64,000 nt of DNA from Myxococcota bacterium (GTDB taxonomy: Bacteria; Myxococcota_A; UBA796; UBA9615; JAKLKC01), in the NCBI GenBank assembly GCA_023150875.1, contig JAKLKC010000030.1:16490-80489 (forward strand). The letters are read 5' to 3'. Shown here in pieces: positions 52,991 through 63,600 of the stretch. How positions within the stretch are numbered: the first letter of the stretch is position 1; every line of letters starts with the position of its first letter. Both the position numbers and the translations under genes were made by a program. Under the pieces are notes generated by a model, which saw only the letters and a list, made by a program, of their open reading frames with translations, made no database searches and was not told where the DNA came from.

Positions 52991-53389
52991 ATGCCCCTGA
53001 CCTTCCGCCACTCCGTCCGCGTCGAGTTCGACGAGGTCGACCTCTATGGCATCGTCCACCACGCGCGCTACTTCATCTACATGGAGAGGGCGCGGGTGGC
53101 GATGCTGCGGTCCTTGGGGGCTCCCCCGGGGGACGTCCACGGGAGGGGATTCGGGCTGGTCCTGGTGGAGGACCGCACCCGGTACCGGACGCCCGCCCGG
53201 TTGTCGGACGTCCTGGACGTCCACATCGAGATGGGACGGCTCGGCGCCGCCTCCATGCGCCTCGACTACCGGATCACCCGGGGCGAGGACGTAGTGGTCG
53301 AGTCGGAGATCCGCCTCGCCTGCGTCGGCCCCGACGGACGCCCCCGGACCTTCCCGCCGGAGTTCCGGGCCGTGCTGGAGCCGCCATGA
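52991..53389 (+). CDS. YbgC/4-hydroxybenzoyl-CoA-type acyl-CoA thioesterase
   Basis: The 132-residue single hot-dog domain hydrolyses acyl-CoA thioesters. Family motifs are VRVEFDEVDLYGIVHHARYF and IYMERARVAMLRSLG, the first carrying the acidic residue of the active site. A GGAG site precedes the ATG. It overlaps the aldo/keto reductase gene by four bases (ATGA), so the two are translated together. The substrate is unknown. Confidence 0.88.
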   Translation: MPLTFRHSVRVEFDEVDLYGIVHHARYFIYMERARVAMLRSLGAPPGDVHGRGFGLVLVEDRTRYRTPARLSDVLDVHIEMGRLGAASMRLDYRITRGEDVVVESEIRLACVGPDGRPRTFPPEFRAVLEPP

Positions 53390-54498
53390 CCGCCCGCCTC
53401 GCCACCCCCGAGGGCACGGCCCGCTACGCCGCGCGCTTCCGAGACCGCGCTTCGGACGGCCACTTCCGGGTGATCCCAGGGGACCTCGTGGTGTCCTCCA
53501 TCGGCCTGGGCACCTACCTCGGGGAGGCGGACGACGCGGCGGACCACGCCTACGAGACCGCCATCGCCGCCGCCCTCCAGGGGGCGTGCAACGTCGTCGA
53601 CACCGCCATCAACTACCGCTGCCAGCACTCGGAGCGGGACGTGGGCAACGCCGTCCGGCGCCTGCTGGCCACCGGCCGGCTGGACCGGGACGAGGTCGTC
53701 GTGTGCACCAAGGGGGGCTACGTCCCCTTCGACGGCGAGGAGCCCGAGGATCCCGTCGAGTACCTGCGCTCGACGTTCGTGGTGACGGGGATCGCCCCCG
53801 CGAACCGGGTGGTGCAATGGAACTGCATCCACCACCGCTACATCGCCGACCAGGTGGAGCGATCCCTCAAGAACCTGCGGATCGGCGGGATCGACGTGTA
53901 CTTCCTCCACAACCCCGAGGTCCAGCTCCAGCAGCTCTCCCGGGTGGAGTTCCTGGGGATGCTCGCCGACACCTTTGCGGTCCTGGAGGAGGCGTGCGCC
54001 CGGGGCGAGTTGGGCTGCTACGGGCTGGCGACGTGGAACGGCTTCCGGGTGCCCCCCTCGCTGCGGGGTCACCTGCCCCTGCAGGCGATCCTGGAGGTCG
54101 CCGAGCGGGTGGGCGGCGCCGGCCACCACCTGCGGGCGGTGCAGATGCCCTTGAACCTGGAGATGCCCGAGGCGCTGACCCTCCGCACCCAGGTCGTGGA
54201 CGGCGAGCCGTTGCCGGCGCTGGAAGCGGCGAAGCGCTTCGGCCTCGCCACCTTCGCCTCCGCCTCCCTGCTCCAGGGGGATTTGGCCCATCACCTGCCC
54301 GCGGGAGCGCGCGCGGCGCTGCCGGGGCTGGCCACCGACGCCCAGCGGGCCCTCCAGTGGAGCCGCAGCGTGCCCGGAGTCGACGTGTCGCTGGTGGGCA
54401 TGAAGGACGTCCGCCACGTCGAGGAGAACCTCCACCTCGCCCACGTCCCTCCGGCGGATCCCGCGGCGGTCCGGGACCTCGCCGCCCCCCGGGGCTGA
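53386..54498 (+). CDS. Aldo/keto reductase family oxidoreductase
   Basis: The 370-residue enzyme is a TIM-barrel NAD(P)H-dependent reductase. The catalytic tetrad is visible: Asp and Tyr in NVVDTAINYRCQHSERDVG, Lys in VVVCTKGGYVPF and His in IDVYFLHNPE. The cofactor end contains ATFASASLLQGDL and SVPGVDVSLVGMKDVRHVEEN. Like some relatives it has an insertion after the Lys motif (PEDPVEYLRSTFVVTG). Translation is coupled to the thioesterase gene by an ATGA overlap, suggesting that both act on one metabolite. Confidence 0.92.
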   Translation: MTARLATPEGTARYAARFRDRASDGHFRVIPGDLVVSSIGLGTYLGEADDAADHAYETAIAAALQGACNVVDTAINYRCQHSERDVGNAVRRLLATGRLDRDEVVVCTKGGYVPFDGEEPEDPVEYLRSTFVVTGIAPANRVVQWNCIHHRYIADQVERSLKNLRIGGIDVYFLHNPEVQLQQLSRVEFLGMLADTFAVLEEACARGELGCYGLATWNGFRVPPSLRGHLPLQAILEVAERVGGAGHHLRAVQMPLNLEMPEALTLRTQVVDGEPLPALEAAKRFGLATFASASLLQGDLAHHLPAGARAALPGLATDAQRALQWSRSVPGVDVSLVGMKDVRHVEENLHLAHVPPADPAAVRDLAAPRG

Positions 54499-54523
54499 GC
54501 CGCCCAGGGCGGGCGCGGGCGGG

Positions 54524-56908
54524 CTACTGCGTCGGTCCCCCCTCCGGCGGCCCCTGGAGGGAGGGTGGGGGGCGCATCGCCGCCCACACCGCGGCCATCA
54601 TGTCCTCCACCGCCGCGGGCTTGGGCAGGAAGGAGGCGGCTCCCGCGGCGAGCAGGCGGTCGACCTCGCTCCGGGCGTGGTTGCCCGACGAGACGACCAC
54701 CGCCACGCCGGGAGATCTCCGCCGGAGGGCGGCGAGGTTCGCCGCGGGCTCGGCGTCCTCCGACAGGGCGAGGTCCAGGATCACCACGTCGAAGGGGCCG
54801 TCCCCGAAGGCGGCCAGCGCCTCGTCCATCGTGCCCGCCGTCACCACGTCGAAGCCGCCCGCCGTGAGGGCCCGGGCGGTCGCCCTCCGCATCAGGGCCT
54901 CGTCGTCCACCACCAGGATCCGGGGCGCACCCTGCTCCCCGGTCGGTGCCGACGCCTCGGCGTCTGCCCGCGCCAGGTCCTCGGGGTCCAGGGACTCCGT
55001 GGTGAGGGCCGGATCGGGGAGCGGGGCGCTCCGGGCGGGCCGCAGGGCGCCTCGGGCGGGGCGCAGGGCGTCGCGGGTGGGGAGGCGCACCGTGAAGGTC
55101 GTCCCCTCCCCCGCCCGGGAGCGTACCGCCACCTTCCCCCCCAGGTCCTCCACGAGGCGCCGCACGATGGCGAGGCCGAGGCCCGTGCCCCGGCCGGCTC
55201 CCTTGGTGGACATGTAGGGCTCGAAGATCCGCGGCAGCACGTCGGGGGGGATCCCGATGCCGTTGTCCGAGACCTCGATCACCCCGAAGCCCTCCTCGGC
55301 GCGGGCGGCCAGCAGGATCTCGCCGCCGTCGGGGAGGGCGTCCCGGGCGTTGAGCAGCAGGTTCATCAGCACCTGCTCCAGCTCCGCCGGCTGGCCGACG
55401 ACGTCGGGCGGATCGGCGGGGACGTCCAGGCGCAGGCGGAGCCGGTCCCCCAGGTTGGGCACCAGGACCCTCATCACCCTCTCCACGGAGCTGCCCAGGG
55501 GCGTCCAGCCGGAGGCCTCGGGGCTCGGGGAGCGGCCCAGGGCCATGAGGGAGCGGGCGAGGTCCGCGCCACGCTCGGCGGCCTCGGTGATGTCCGCCAC
55601 CGCCTGGCGGACGTCCGAGGGAGCGTTCCGCAGGGCCCGGATCGAGCCGGTGGAGATCACGATGGTCCCCAAGATGTTGTTGAAGTCGTGGGCGATCCCC
55701 GCCGCCAGCGTGCCCACCCGCTCCAGCCGCTGGGCCTGGGCAAGCTCCTGCTCCATCGCCCGGCGATCGGTGATGTCTCGGCAGACCCCCAGGATGGAGG
55801 CGGTGAGGCGGGCCTCGTCCCGGACGGGGCACAGCGCCGTGTGGAGGGTCCGCCACCCCGCGGGCCCCGGACCCGCCCGCACCTCGCACTCCGCTCCCTG
55901 GGGATCCCCCCGGCGGCAGGTCTCCAACGCCAGCTCCACGGTCCCGTGGTCCTCGGGGGCGATCCAGCGGAGCAGCGGTGTGCCCACCACGGCCTCCGGT
56001 TCCAGGCCCAGGACGTCACGCCAGCGGGGGTTCGCGAACCGGATGATGCCGCCGGCGTCGAGGTCGAAGAGCAGGTCGGGCATCGCCAGGAGCAGGCGGG
56101 AGTAGCGGCGTTCGCTCTCCCGCAGCGAGGCGCGCAGGTCGGCCACGCGGTCGCCCGTCTGGCGCAGGGTGACCAGCACCCCGTAGAGGGGGGCGCCGGC
56201 GACCATGGCGTGGGCCACCATGGAGGCGAAGCCGGCGCTCCGACCCCGGAGGACCGCGTCCAGGCGGTGCTCGGGCGCGAGGGCCGCCGCCGCCATCAGC
56301 GCGAGCTGGAGCCCGAGGCCGATGGCCGCGAGGCGGAAACAGGCCTCCAGCGCCGGGCTGTCGGTCCGCCCCGGGCGAGAGGCCGCCCCCGCCGCCGCCA
56401 GCGCCACCGCGACCCCGGCGGCGACGCACCACCGCAAGGATCCGGGGGTCGGGACGGGCCCGAAGGAGGCCAGCGCGGCGACCAGGACCAGCGGAAGGCC
56501 CAGGGCCAGGGGGTGCCCCCAGGGGGATCCGAGCCGCGGACCGCCGGCCCGCCACGCCGCCAGGGCGAGGGCGGGGAGAGAGAGGCACTCCAGCCAGCGC
56601 CCGAGGGAGTCGGAGTCGGCCCAGTGGGGGAGCGGCGGCCCGGTGCCGGCGGCCGGGCCCACATCCCAGGCCGCCCCCAGGGTCGCCAGCAGGTACGAGA
56701 CCACCAGCGCGACCCGCCAGCCCTGGCCCTCCTCCCGTACCGAGAGGCCGAGGAGGAGGGCCCCGGCGACGCCCGCCAGGGAGAGCAGGGCCCGGGTCAG
56801 CGAGATCCCCACCGCCTCGGGGATCGCCACGGATCCCAGGGGCAGGACGAGCACGACCGCCCCGACGGCGACGGCTACGGAGACGAGGGAGCGGGCCCCG
56901 CGGAACAT
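54524..56908 (-). CDS. Hybrid sensor histidine kinase with 7-8 membrane helices, PAS, and receiver domain
   Basis: The 794-residue protein has an N-terminal membrane sensor (residues 1-245), a PAS domain (RRYSRLLLAMPDLLFDLDAGG to about 385), a HisKA box RVGTLAAGIAHDFNNILG with His407, an ATPase domain with MNLLLNARDALPDGGEI, VSDNGIGIPPDVLPRIFEP and GTGLGLAIVRRLVEDLGGK, a Pro/Ala linker, and a C-terminal receiver with phospho-acceptor Asp712 (DVVILDLALS) and Lys in SFLPKPAAVE. The HDFNN form of the box is typical of NtrB-like and hybrid kinases. Its start overlaps the stop of the response regulator gene by one base (TGATG). Confidence 0.93.
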   Translation of the reverse strand: MFRGARSLVSVAVAVGAVVLVLPLGSVAIPEAVGISLTRALLSLAGVAGALLLGLSVREEGQGWRVALVVSYLLATLGAAWDVGPAAGTGPPLPHWADSDSLGRWLECLSLPALALAAWRAGGPRLGSPWGHPLALGLPLVLVAALASFGPVPTPGSLRWCVAAGVAVALAAAGAASRPGRTDSPALEACFRLAAIGLGLQLALMAAAALAPEHRLDAVLRGRSAGFASMVAHAMVAGAPLYGVLVTLRQTGDRVADLRASLRESERRYSRLLLAMPDLLFDLDAGGIIRFANPRWRDVLGLEPEAVVGTPLLRWIAPEDHGTVELALETCRRGDPQGAECEVRAGPGPAGWRTLHTALCPVRDEARLTASILGVCRDITDRRAMEQELAQAQRLERVGTLAAGIAHDFNNILGTIVISTGSIRALRNAPSDVRQAVADITEAAERGADLARSLMALGRSPSPEASGWTPLGSSVERVMRVLVPNLGDRLRLRLDVPADPPDVVGQPAELEQVLMNLLLNARDALPDGGEILLAARAEEGFGVIEVSDNGIGIPPDVLPRIFEPYMSTKGAGRGTGLGLAIVRRLVEDLGGKVAVRSRAGEGTTFTVRLPTRDALRPARGALRPARSAPLPDPALTTESLDPEDLARADAEASAPTGEQGAPRILVVDDEALMRRATARALTAGGFDVVTAGTMDEALAAFGDGPFDVVILDLALSEDAEPAANLAALRRRSPGVAVVVSSGNHARSEVDRLLAAGAASFLPKPAAVEDMMAAVWAAMRPPPSLQGPPEGGPTQ

Positions 56909-57348
56909 CAGGTGGACGGCCCTCCCAGCAGCCGCCCCACCAGCCGTCGAAACGCCCGGAGGTCCACCGGCTTGTCCAGCAGGTGGAACTCCAGGTCCGT
57001 CAGGCGGCGCACCTCCACGGCGCTGCCGATGGAGGCCGTGGTGACCACCAGGTGGGTGCGGTAGCCGATCCGCGCGATCTCCTCCAGGATCAGTACGCCC
57101 CCCCAGTGCACGAAGGCGTCGGGGCCGAGCTTGCGCTCCAGGCGCGGGTCCCCCGCCGCCAGGAAGAGGTCCAGCACCACGAGATCATAGGCGTGGGCTC
57201 GGATCAGCCGACAACCCTCCGCCGCGGTGCCCGCCGTGTCGTGGGCGAGGCCATGTTCCCCCAGCACCTCCACCAGGGGGGGGATCCGGTACTCCTCGTC
57301 CTCGACGATCAACGCCCGGCGACCGGTGGGTGCCGCACCAACCGTCAT
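56908..57348 (-). CDS. Single-domain response regulator
   Basis: The 146-residue receiver has the acidic pair in RALIVEDEEYRIPPL, phospho-acceptor Asp60 in YDLVVLDLFLAAGD, Thr/Ser in LVVTTASIGS and Lys in FHLLDKPVDLR. An insertion after the Asp (GDPRLERKLGPDAFVHWGG) is longer than usual. There is no output domain. The ATG at 57348 has GGAGG seven bases upstream. It is co-transcribed and translationally coupled with the hybrid kinase, its likely phosphodonor. Confidence 0.88.
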   Translation of the reverse strand: MTVGAAPTGRRALIVEDEEYRIPPLVEVLGEHGLAHDTAGTAAEGCRLIRAHAYDLVVLDLFLAAGDPRLERKLGPDAFVHWGGVLILEEIARIGYRTHLVVTTASIGSAVEVRRLTDLEFHLLDKPVDLRAFRRLVGRLLGGPST

Positions 57349-57639
57349 CGGATGCCTCCGTGCCCCGTCGAGGCAGCGCGTGGAAGGGGAAGCTCGGGGG
57401 GGGAGGAGGTCCGTTCCGCGTCCGCCGGCGAGCCGCACGACGGGAGGACGGGGACGCCGGCGCCTCCGCAAGCGCGACGTCGGGCCGTGCCGGCCGTCAG
57501 CCGCTATCATAGCGCGTCTCGCCCCTCGGCGACCCCCAACCCCGCACGCCGCGGGGCGGGCAGGGGGCGATCGGCGGCGCCCCGTCGCGCCCGAGGCCCC
57601 TTGCTCCCCAGGCCCACCCTTCCCGAGCGGTCCTCCCCC

Positions 57640-58761
57640 GTGACCCTCGCGGCGTTGCGCGCCGCCGGAGCCGCGCTGGGGGCGGGTCCCCGTCCCTCCC
57701 TCGAGGAGGTGCTGGGCGCCGTCGCCTCCCTCGCCGGCCGGCGGGTCGCGGTGGCCTTCGACGGGCGCGCCTCGGCCCTGTCCGCCTGCATGGCCCTGGC
57801 TCCCGCCGGATCAGTGGCCCTGCCCCGCCTCGGGGACCCGGCGCTGCTCGCCGCCGCCCGCGCCGCCGCCCGCCCCGTCACGCTCCTCCCCGCCGATCCC
57901 GAGACCCTGCTCCCCGTCCCGGACTCCCTCGGGGAGGGGGGTGAGGCGCCCGCCCTGGTGCTCCTCGACGCCCCCTGGGGGGCGCCCCCCTTCCTTCCCG
58001 GCTTCGAGGCGGCGTGCGGCGTCGGCGGGATCCCCCTGGTGGTGGACGGGTGGCGCGCCGTGGGGGCCCGGGCGGGGGGAAGACCGGCCGCCTCCTACGG
58101 CCGGGCGGCGATCGTGCCCCTGATCTCCTCGCCGGACGATGCGTTCCCCCTCGCCGCGGTGGTGGTGGACGAGCCCGGGGCCGAGGCGGTGCTGCGGGGG
58201 AGCCCGGGGCTGGTGGGCGCCGGGTCGCGGCCCGGGGACGGGGCGGCGGGGGCGCTGCTGGGGCTGGTGTTGCGCACCGTGGCGCGGGATCCCCGCCCCT
58301 ACCGCCTGGGGCTGGGGGGGATCGCCGGGCTGCTGGAGCGGGCCGGAAGGGCCGGGCCGGGGATCCCCGGCGGCGCCGTCCTGGCCCTGGCCCTGGAGGC
58401 GGCGGCATCGAGCCCCCGGGTGGCGTCCATGAGGGGTGCCCACGGCCGCACCCTGTACGAGGCGCTTCGGCACGCCCCCGGGCTCTTCGTGCCCGAGCCC
58501 GTCCCCGGCACCGAGCCCGCGCCGTGCGCCCTGCCCCTTCGGGTGCGGGACGCCGCCCGGATCCGCCGGACCCTGGGGGAGCGAGGGATCCCCACGCGGT
58601 CCGACCTGCTGGCGGACCTCGGCGCCGGGGCGGGGGCCCCGGCGGACCTGGTGCTCCTGCCGGTGTTGCCCCACCTGCGGAACCGGGAGATCCGCCGGGT
58701 GGCGGACCGCGTCCGGTCGGCGCTGCTGGGGGCGGAGCGGGAGCGGATCAGGACTTCTTGA
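57640..58761 (+). CDS. DegT/DnrJ/EryC1-like protein lacking the PLP lysine
   Basis: The 373-residue protein follows the fold order of DegT sugar aminotransferases: RRVAVAFDGRASALSACMAL near the start, PALVLLDAPWGAPP, then GIPLVVDGWRAVGARAGGRP corresponding to the conserved region around the PLP-binding Asp. Where relatives have a Ser-Phe-His-x-x-Lys motif with the Schiff-base lysine, this protein reads VPLISSPDDAFPLAAVVVDE, without a lysine. The C-terminal substrate lobe (CALPLRVRDAARIRRTLGERG) is kept. It is probably a non-transaminating derivative, perhaps a dehydratase-like or binding protein. The start is GTG 57640 or TTG 57601. The end overlaps the convergent DUF4388 gene by 14 bases. 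Confidence 0.65.
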   Translation: MTLAALRAAGAALGAGPRPSLEEVLGAVASLAGRRVAVAFDGRASALSACMALAPAGSVALPRLGDPALLAAARAAARPVTLLPADPETLLPVPDSLGEGGEAPALVLLDAPWGAPPFLPGFEAACGVGGIPLVVDGWRAVGARAGGRPAASYGRAAIVPLISSPDDAFPLAAVVVDEPGAEAVLRGSPGLVGAGSRPGDGAAGALLGLVLRTVARDPRPYRLGLGGIAGLLERAGRAGPGIPGGAVLALALEAAASSPRVASMRGAHGRTLYEALRHAPGLFVPEPVPGTEPAPCALPLRVRDAARIRRTLGERGIPTRSDLLADLGAGAGAPADLVLLPVLPHLRNREIRRVADRVRSALLGAERERIRTS

Positions 58762-60622
58762 AGCGGCCGAAGAGGCCCGCGAGGGGAGACGAGGACGCGG
58801 GACTGGCCAACTTCGCGTCGCAGTGCTTGTAGTCGCGCACCGCCTCCCCGTTGGCGGGCTGGAGCTTGATCGCCTGCCTCAGGAAGAGCTTGGCCTGCTC
58901 CCAGTTCTCCTTCGCCATCATCACCCGGCCCAGCAGGTGCCAGCCCTTGTCCAGGCGGGTGTTCTGCTTCAGGGCCTCGCGGATCGCCGCCTCGCCGCGG
59001 TCCGCGGCCCCGGGGTCCTTCGGGTGGTTGAGCTTGAAGGTGGTGAAGCCGGCGTAGACCGCGTACTCGTGCTCCTGGGGGTAGAGCTCGACGGCGCGGG
59101 CGAAGTCCTGGTGGGCGTCCAACAGCTTGCCCGCGTTCATCAGCTTGAGGCCGCGCTTGAACGCCTGCTCGGCGTCGATGATCGCCCGCACCTCCAGCAT
59201 CGCCTGCTCGTTCTCGTCGGGCTTCCCGTGCACCACCCGGTCCACGTAGCGCTTGCGGGCCTCGGGATCCGACAGGACTTCGTACGCCTCGGTGCACTTG
59301 GCGAACAGGGTGCCGGCGGCGTCCCGGATGGGCTCGGCGAAGGCGTGGAGCGCGTCGGGGTGGTAGCGCCGGGCGAGGGCGAAGTAGGCGTTGCGGATCT
59401 CCGCCTCCCCCGCGTCGGGCCCGAGGCCGAGCCTCTCGAAGTGGCTATGCCCGCCGGCCCGCTCCACCTGCTCCCGCAGGGCGAAGTAGCGCTGGCGATC
59501 CGAGGGCACCAGGTCGCGGACGGCGGAGAGGTCGGCGCCGGTGAGGTCGTCGATCTCCAGGTCGGCCGGGGCCTGGGCCGGCCGGCGCACCGACGGGGCC
59601 TTCACCTGGTGGATCCCCGGCCCGAACAGGGCCACGGCGTCCAGGCCCCCCCGACCGGGGTCCGGGTCGGGCTCGGGGACGGCGGGCGACGGCATCGACC
59701 CCGCGGCATGGACCGCGGGAGGCGTCGACGTCGAGGATCCGTCCGGGCCTCCGACCAGGATCCCCGCCAGGGGATCGCCCGGGGCGCCGGCCCGGGCCCG
59801 GGAAGGGGACGGTGGTGGCGCCGCGGCCGCGGGCGGATCGAACACCACCGCGCCCAGGCGATGGAGGAGCAGGACCAGCCTCGCCGCCTCCTCCCGGGGC
59901 AGGACCGAGAAGCTCAGTACCTCGTCCAGGCCCCGGGCCCCGTCCAGGGAGCAGAAGAAGTCGAACTGCGCCGCGCCCAGCCCCAGATCGGGGATCGGCA
60001 CCGGCGGGGCCGGGGCACCCCGGGGCCGGGCCCCCCAGGAGGGGCGCAGGAGGGAGGTCACGTCGGCGTCGGCCAGGTAGCGGGCCGCGCCGGCCATCAG
60101 CACCCGGGGCAGGGTCACGTTCGTCGGCGGGGTGGGGAGGGGCGGGAGGCCCGCCGAGGGGCGGAAGGCGCAGGTGGCGTCCCGCCAGGCCAGGCTCGCG
60201 GCGACCAGGTGCTCCGCCCGCCGGCGGAGCAGGGTCCGGACGTCGTCCGGGGAGATGGCCCCCGCGTCCACCAGGACCTGGAGGGGGCGGGTGGGGCCTT
60301 CCCGGGCCGCCGCCTCCGCCCGGGCCCTGAGGGGGCCGTCGATGGTCCCCCGGGCCTCCAGGGCGTGGAGCAGGGACTCCTTGGGCAGGTCGCTGTCGGC
60401 CTGCACGACCTCGCCCTGGTGGTAGAAGACCCGCCTCCGCCCGGCTCCGCGGTCGAGCTGGAGCACGCCCGAGCGCCGGGCGCGGAAGGGCTCCACCAGG
60501 GCGTCCAGGGGGTGCGGCGGGGCGGTGGCGGCGTCGTGGGGGGAGGTCACGGGGCGGACTCGCGGCCGGGGCGGCGGATCCGCCGCTCGTGCCGAGCCAT
60601 TGTCCCGATCTCGAGGCGGCAT
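58748..60622 (-). CDS. DUF4388-DnaJ-TPR protein
   Basis: The 624-residue protein has an N-terminal DUF4388 (PATAN-like) domain at about 40-110 (SGVLQLDRGAGRRRVFYHQG) and a second related region to about 290. A Pro-rich linker with GHSHFERLGLGPDAGEAEIR leads to a J-domain at about 420-490 with the HPD motif in FALARRYHPDALHAF, and the C-terminus has TPR-like helices (QEHEYAVYAGFTTFKLNHPK and LDKGWHLLGRVMMAKENWEQ). J-domains recruit Hsp70; DUF4388 occurs in myxobacterial signalling proteins. It lies 38 bases downstream of glnE on the same strand. The ATG at 60622 has GAGAGGG upstream; a GTG at 60550 is an alternative. Confidence 0.88.
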   Translation of the reverse strand: MPPRDRDNGSARAADPPPRPRVRPVTSPHDAATAPPHPLDALVEPFRARRSGVLQLDRGAGRRRVFYHQGEVVQADSDLPKESLLHALEARGTIDGPLRARAEAAAREGPTRPLQVLVDAGAISPDDVRTLLRRRAEHLVAASLAWRDATCAFRPSAGLPPLPTPPTNVTLPRVLMAGAARYLADADVTSLLRPSWGARPRGAPAPPVPIPDLGLGAAQFDFFCSLDGARGLDEVLSFSVLPREEAARLVLLLHRLGAVVFDPPAAAAPPPSPSRARAGAPGDPLAGILVGGPDGSSTSTPPAVHAAGSMPSPAVPEPDPDPGRGGLDAVALFGPGIHQVKAPSVRRPAQAPADLEIDDLTGADLSAVRDLVPSDRQRYFALREQVERAGGHSHFERLGLGPDAGEAEIRNAYFALARRYHPDALHAFAEPIRDAAGTLFAKCTEAYEVLSDPEARKRYVDRVVHGKPDENEQAMLEVRAIIDAEQAFKRGLKLMNAGKLLDAHQDFARAVELYPQEHEYAVYAGFTTFKLNHPKDPGAADRGEAAIREALKQNTRLDKGWHLLGRVMMAKENWEQAKLFLRQAIKLQPANGEAVRDYKHCDAKLASPASSSPLAGLFGRFKKS

Positions 60623-60660
60623 TGCCACCCTCTCGGCGAACCGCGGGCCGCCGGCGTCCC

Positions 60661-63600
60661 TCAGGCCCCGGTCGCCCCCTCCCCGAGGACCCGCAGGAAC
60701 GCCCCCCGGACGCCCTCCGCCGCCGCCTCGCAGCGGGCCCGGAGCCGCTCCCCGCCCGCTCCGTCTCCGGCGCCGAGGAGGGCCCGGGCGAGGGCGTCGG
60801 CCTCGGGGGAAGGGAAGGGCACCGCCGTCGCCCCGGCGCCGCGCATCAGCCGCAGTCGGTCCTGGACGTCCCGGAAGAGGCGCCAGCCGGCGGCGAGGGC
60901 GTCGCGGTCCCGGGGGGCCAGGACCCCCGCCTCCTCCAGCCGCGCCAGGGCCCGGGGGGTGGAGGGCTCCCGCACGCCGGCCTCGGGGCGGCAGAGCTGG
61001 AGGTACTGGGCCGCCAGCTCCACCTCGGCGATCCCCCCCCTGCCGTACTTGGGGTGGAGGGCGCCGGGCGGGCCCGAGGCCAGCTCCCGCTCCTGGGCGG
61101 CCCGGAGCCGCCACACCTCGCCGGCCAAGGCGCCGGGGTCCTCGGGGCGCGCCCGGAGCCCCTCGTCCACGGCGCGCTCGGCGCGGGCGGGGAGATCCCC
61201 CTCGCCGGCGACGGCCCGCGCCCGGGTCAGGGCCAGGCGCTCCCAGGGCTCGGCCCGGAGGGCGACGTGCTCGGCGAAGGCGTCGAGGCGGGTCACCACA
61301 GGCCCGGCGTGGCCCGAGGGGCGCAGCCGCAGGTCCACCTCGTAGGCCACCCCCTCCCGCGTCGGGGCCGACAGGGACGCGAGGACGCGCTGGAAGAGGC
61401 GGGCGAAGGGGTCCGACGCCGCGGGGTCCTCGGGATCGTCCGGGTCGTACAGGAAGACCAGGTCGAGGTCGGAGCCGAAGCCCATCTCGCCCCCCCCGAG
61501 GCGCCCCAGTCCCAGCACCGCCACCCGCCCCCGGGGATCCCGGCCAGCGCGGGCGCGGGCGGCGCGGGCCAAGCGCAGCGACGCCGCGATGCAGGTCTCC
61601 GCCACGGCGGTGAGCTGCCCCCACGCCCCCTCGCCGTCCAGGGTCCTGCCGATCAGGTGCAGCCCGATCCGCAGCCTCTCGGTGCGGGCGAAGCGGCGGA
61701 TCGCGTCCAGGACCCCCTCCTCGTCCTCGGAACCCGCCCGCGCCGCCAGCAGGGCCGCCATCTCCGCGCCGTCCCGCCGGGCGGTCTCGGCGTCCCGCAG
61801 CACCAGGGCGTCCAGCAGCTCCGGGCTCCGCAGCAGGTCGTCCGAGAGCAGGTCGCTGGCCCCGAAGAGGCGCCCCAGGAGGGAGAGCACCTCGGGGTGT
61901 CGGGCGAGGAGGTCGTAGAGGGTCCCCCGGACGCCGATCCGGCGCACCAGGGAGTCGAAGCGCTCCAGGACGAGGTCGGGGTCCCGGGAGGCCAGGGCCC
62001 GCTCCAGGAGGAGGGGGGCGACGTCGGCGAAGCGGCGGCGGGCCTCGGGGCGCAGGCGGCGGTCCGGGGGGCCGTCCCGCAGCAGGTCGAGGCGGCGCCG
62101 GGCCCCGTCGGGGTCCCGGAACCCGGCGGCCCGGAGCCTCTCCTCCACGGCGCCGGCTGCGGCGTAGGGGTCCAGCAGGGCCCGGGCCTCCTCGGCGACG
62201 GGGTCCCGCGGGAGCGGCGCTCCCGCCCCGCCCCCCGGGGGGGCGAAGAGGGCGTCGAAGCGGCGGCGCACCGCGGTCCGGGCCGACTCCAGGCCCCGGA
62301 GCAGGGCCTCCCCGGGGTGGGGATCCTCCCCCAGCCCCATCATGCGGGCCAGGACCCAGAGGTCCCGCTCCCCCCGGGGCAGCCGCTGGGTGTGGCGCTC
62401 GTCGGGGGTCTGGATCCGGTGCTCCAGGCGCCGCAGGAGGTCCCAGGCGGCGGCGAGGTCGGCGGCGTCGGCCTCGGGGATCCGCCCGGCGCGGACCAGG
62501 GCGTCCAGGGCGGGCAGGGTTCCGGCGAGGCGGAGAGCGGGCAGGCGCCCGCCGGCCAGGAGCTGGTGGGCCTGGACGAAGAACTCCAGCTCCCGGATCC
62601 CCCCCGAGCCCAGCTTGACGTCGAACTCCCCCTCGGCGGCCCGGGCGGCGCGGTCGATGCGCTCCTTCATGCCCCGCATGTCCGCCAGGGTCCCGTAGTC
62701 CAGGTAGCGGCGCCACACGAAGGGGGCGAGGGCCGCCAGCAGCCCCTCGCCCACCCCGGGATCCCCGGCGCAGACCCGGGCCCGGAGCCACGCCGAGCGC
62801 TCCCACGTCTGTCCGTAGTTCAGGTAGTGCAGCTCGGCGGCGGCGGCGGTGGGGACCAGGGGGCCGGCGGCGCCGTCGGGGCGGAGGTTCAGGTCCACCC
62901 GGTACAGGAACCCCCGGGGCGAGGACTGGCTCAGCAGGCGGCCCACGGCCTCGCCCACCCGCCCGAAGAAGGACCGGTGGGGCAGGGGTCCCCGGGGCCC
63001 CCCCCGGGTCTCGCCGGAGGCGTCGAAGGCGACGTACACCAGGTCCACGTCGGAGGAGTAGTTCAGCTCGGAGCTGCCCAGCTTGCCCAGGGCCAGCGCC
63101 GAGAAGCCGAGGGAGGAGGAGTCCCGGGGAGCGGGCGCGCCTCCCCCCCAGGGAGGCGGGGCGCGGCCGGGGAGGGCGTCGCCGGGGGGGCCGTGGCGGG
63201 CGGCGAGGGAGGCGTAAGCGTGGTCCACCGCGGCGCCGACGCAGGCGTCCGCCAGGTCCGAGAGGAGGGCGCACTCCCGGGCGATGGGGAGCCTCCCCCG
63301 CACGGCGTCGGCGGTCCACCTCGCCAGGCATCGGTACTTGAGGTCCAGCAGGGCGTCCAGCAGCCGCGGGTCGTCCCCTCCGGCTTCGGCCCGGGCCCGG
63401 GCCGCGGCCTCGGCGGGGACGGGGGGATCCTCGGAGGCGGCCCCCGGGTGTCGGGACATCACCTCGCGGCAGGCGCGGCTGGCCCCCAGCAGGGCGACGG
63501 CGGCGTCCAGGGCCTCCCCTGAGGGGACGGCCGCCGAGGGATCGGCGAGCCTCTCTCCGAGTCCGGCGAGGGCCAGGGCGGGATCGGCGGCCCGGGCGAC

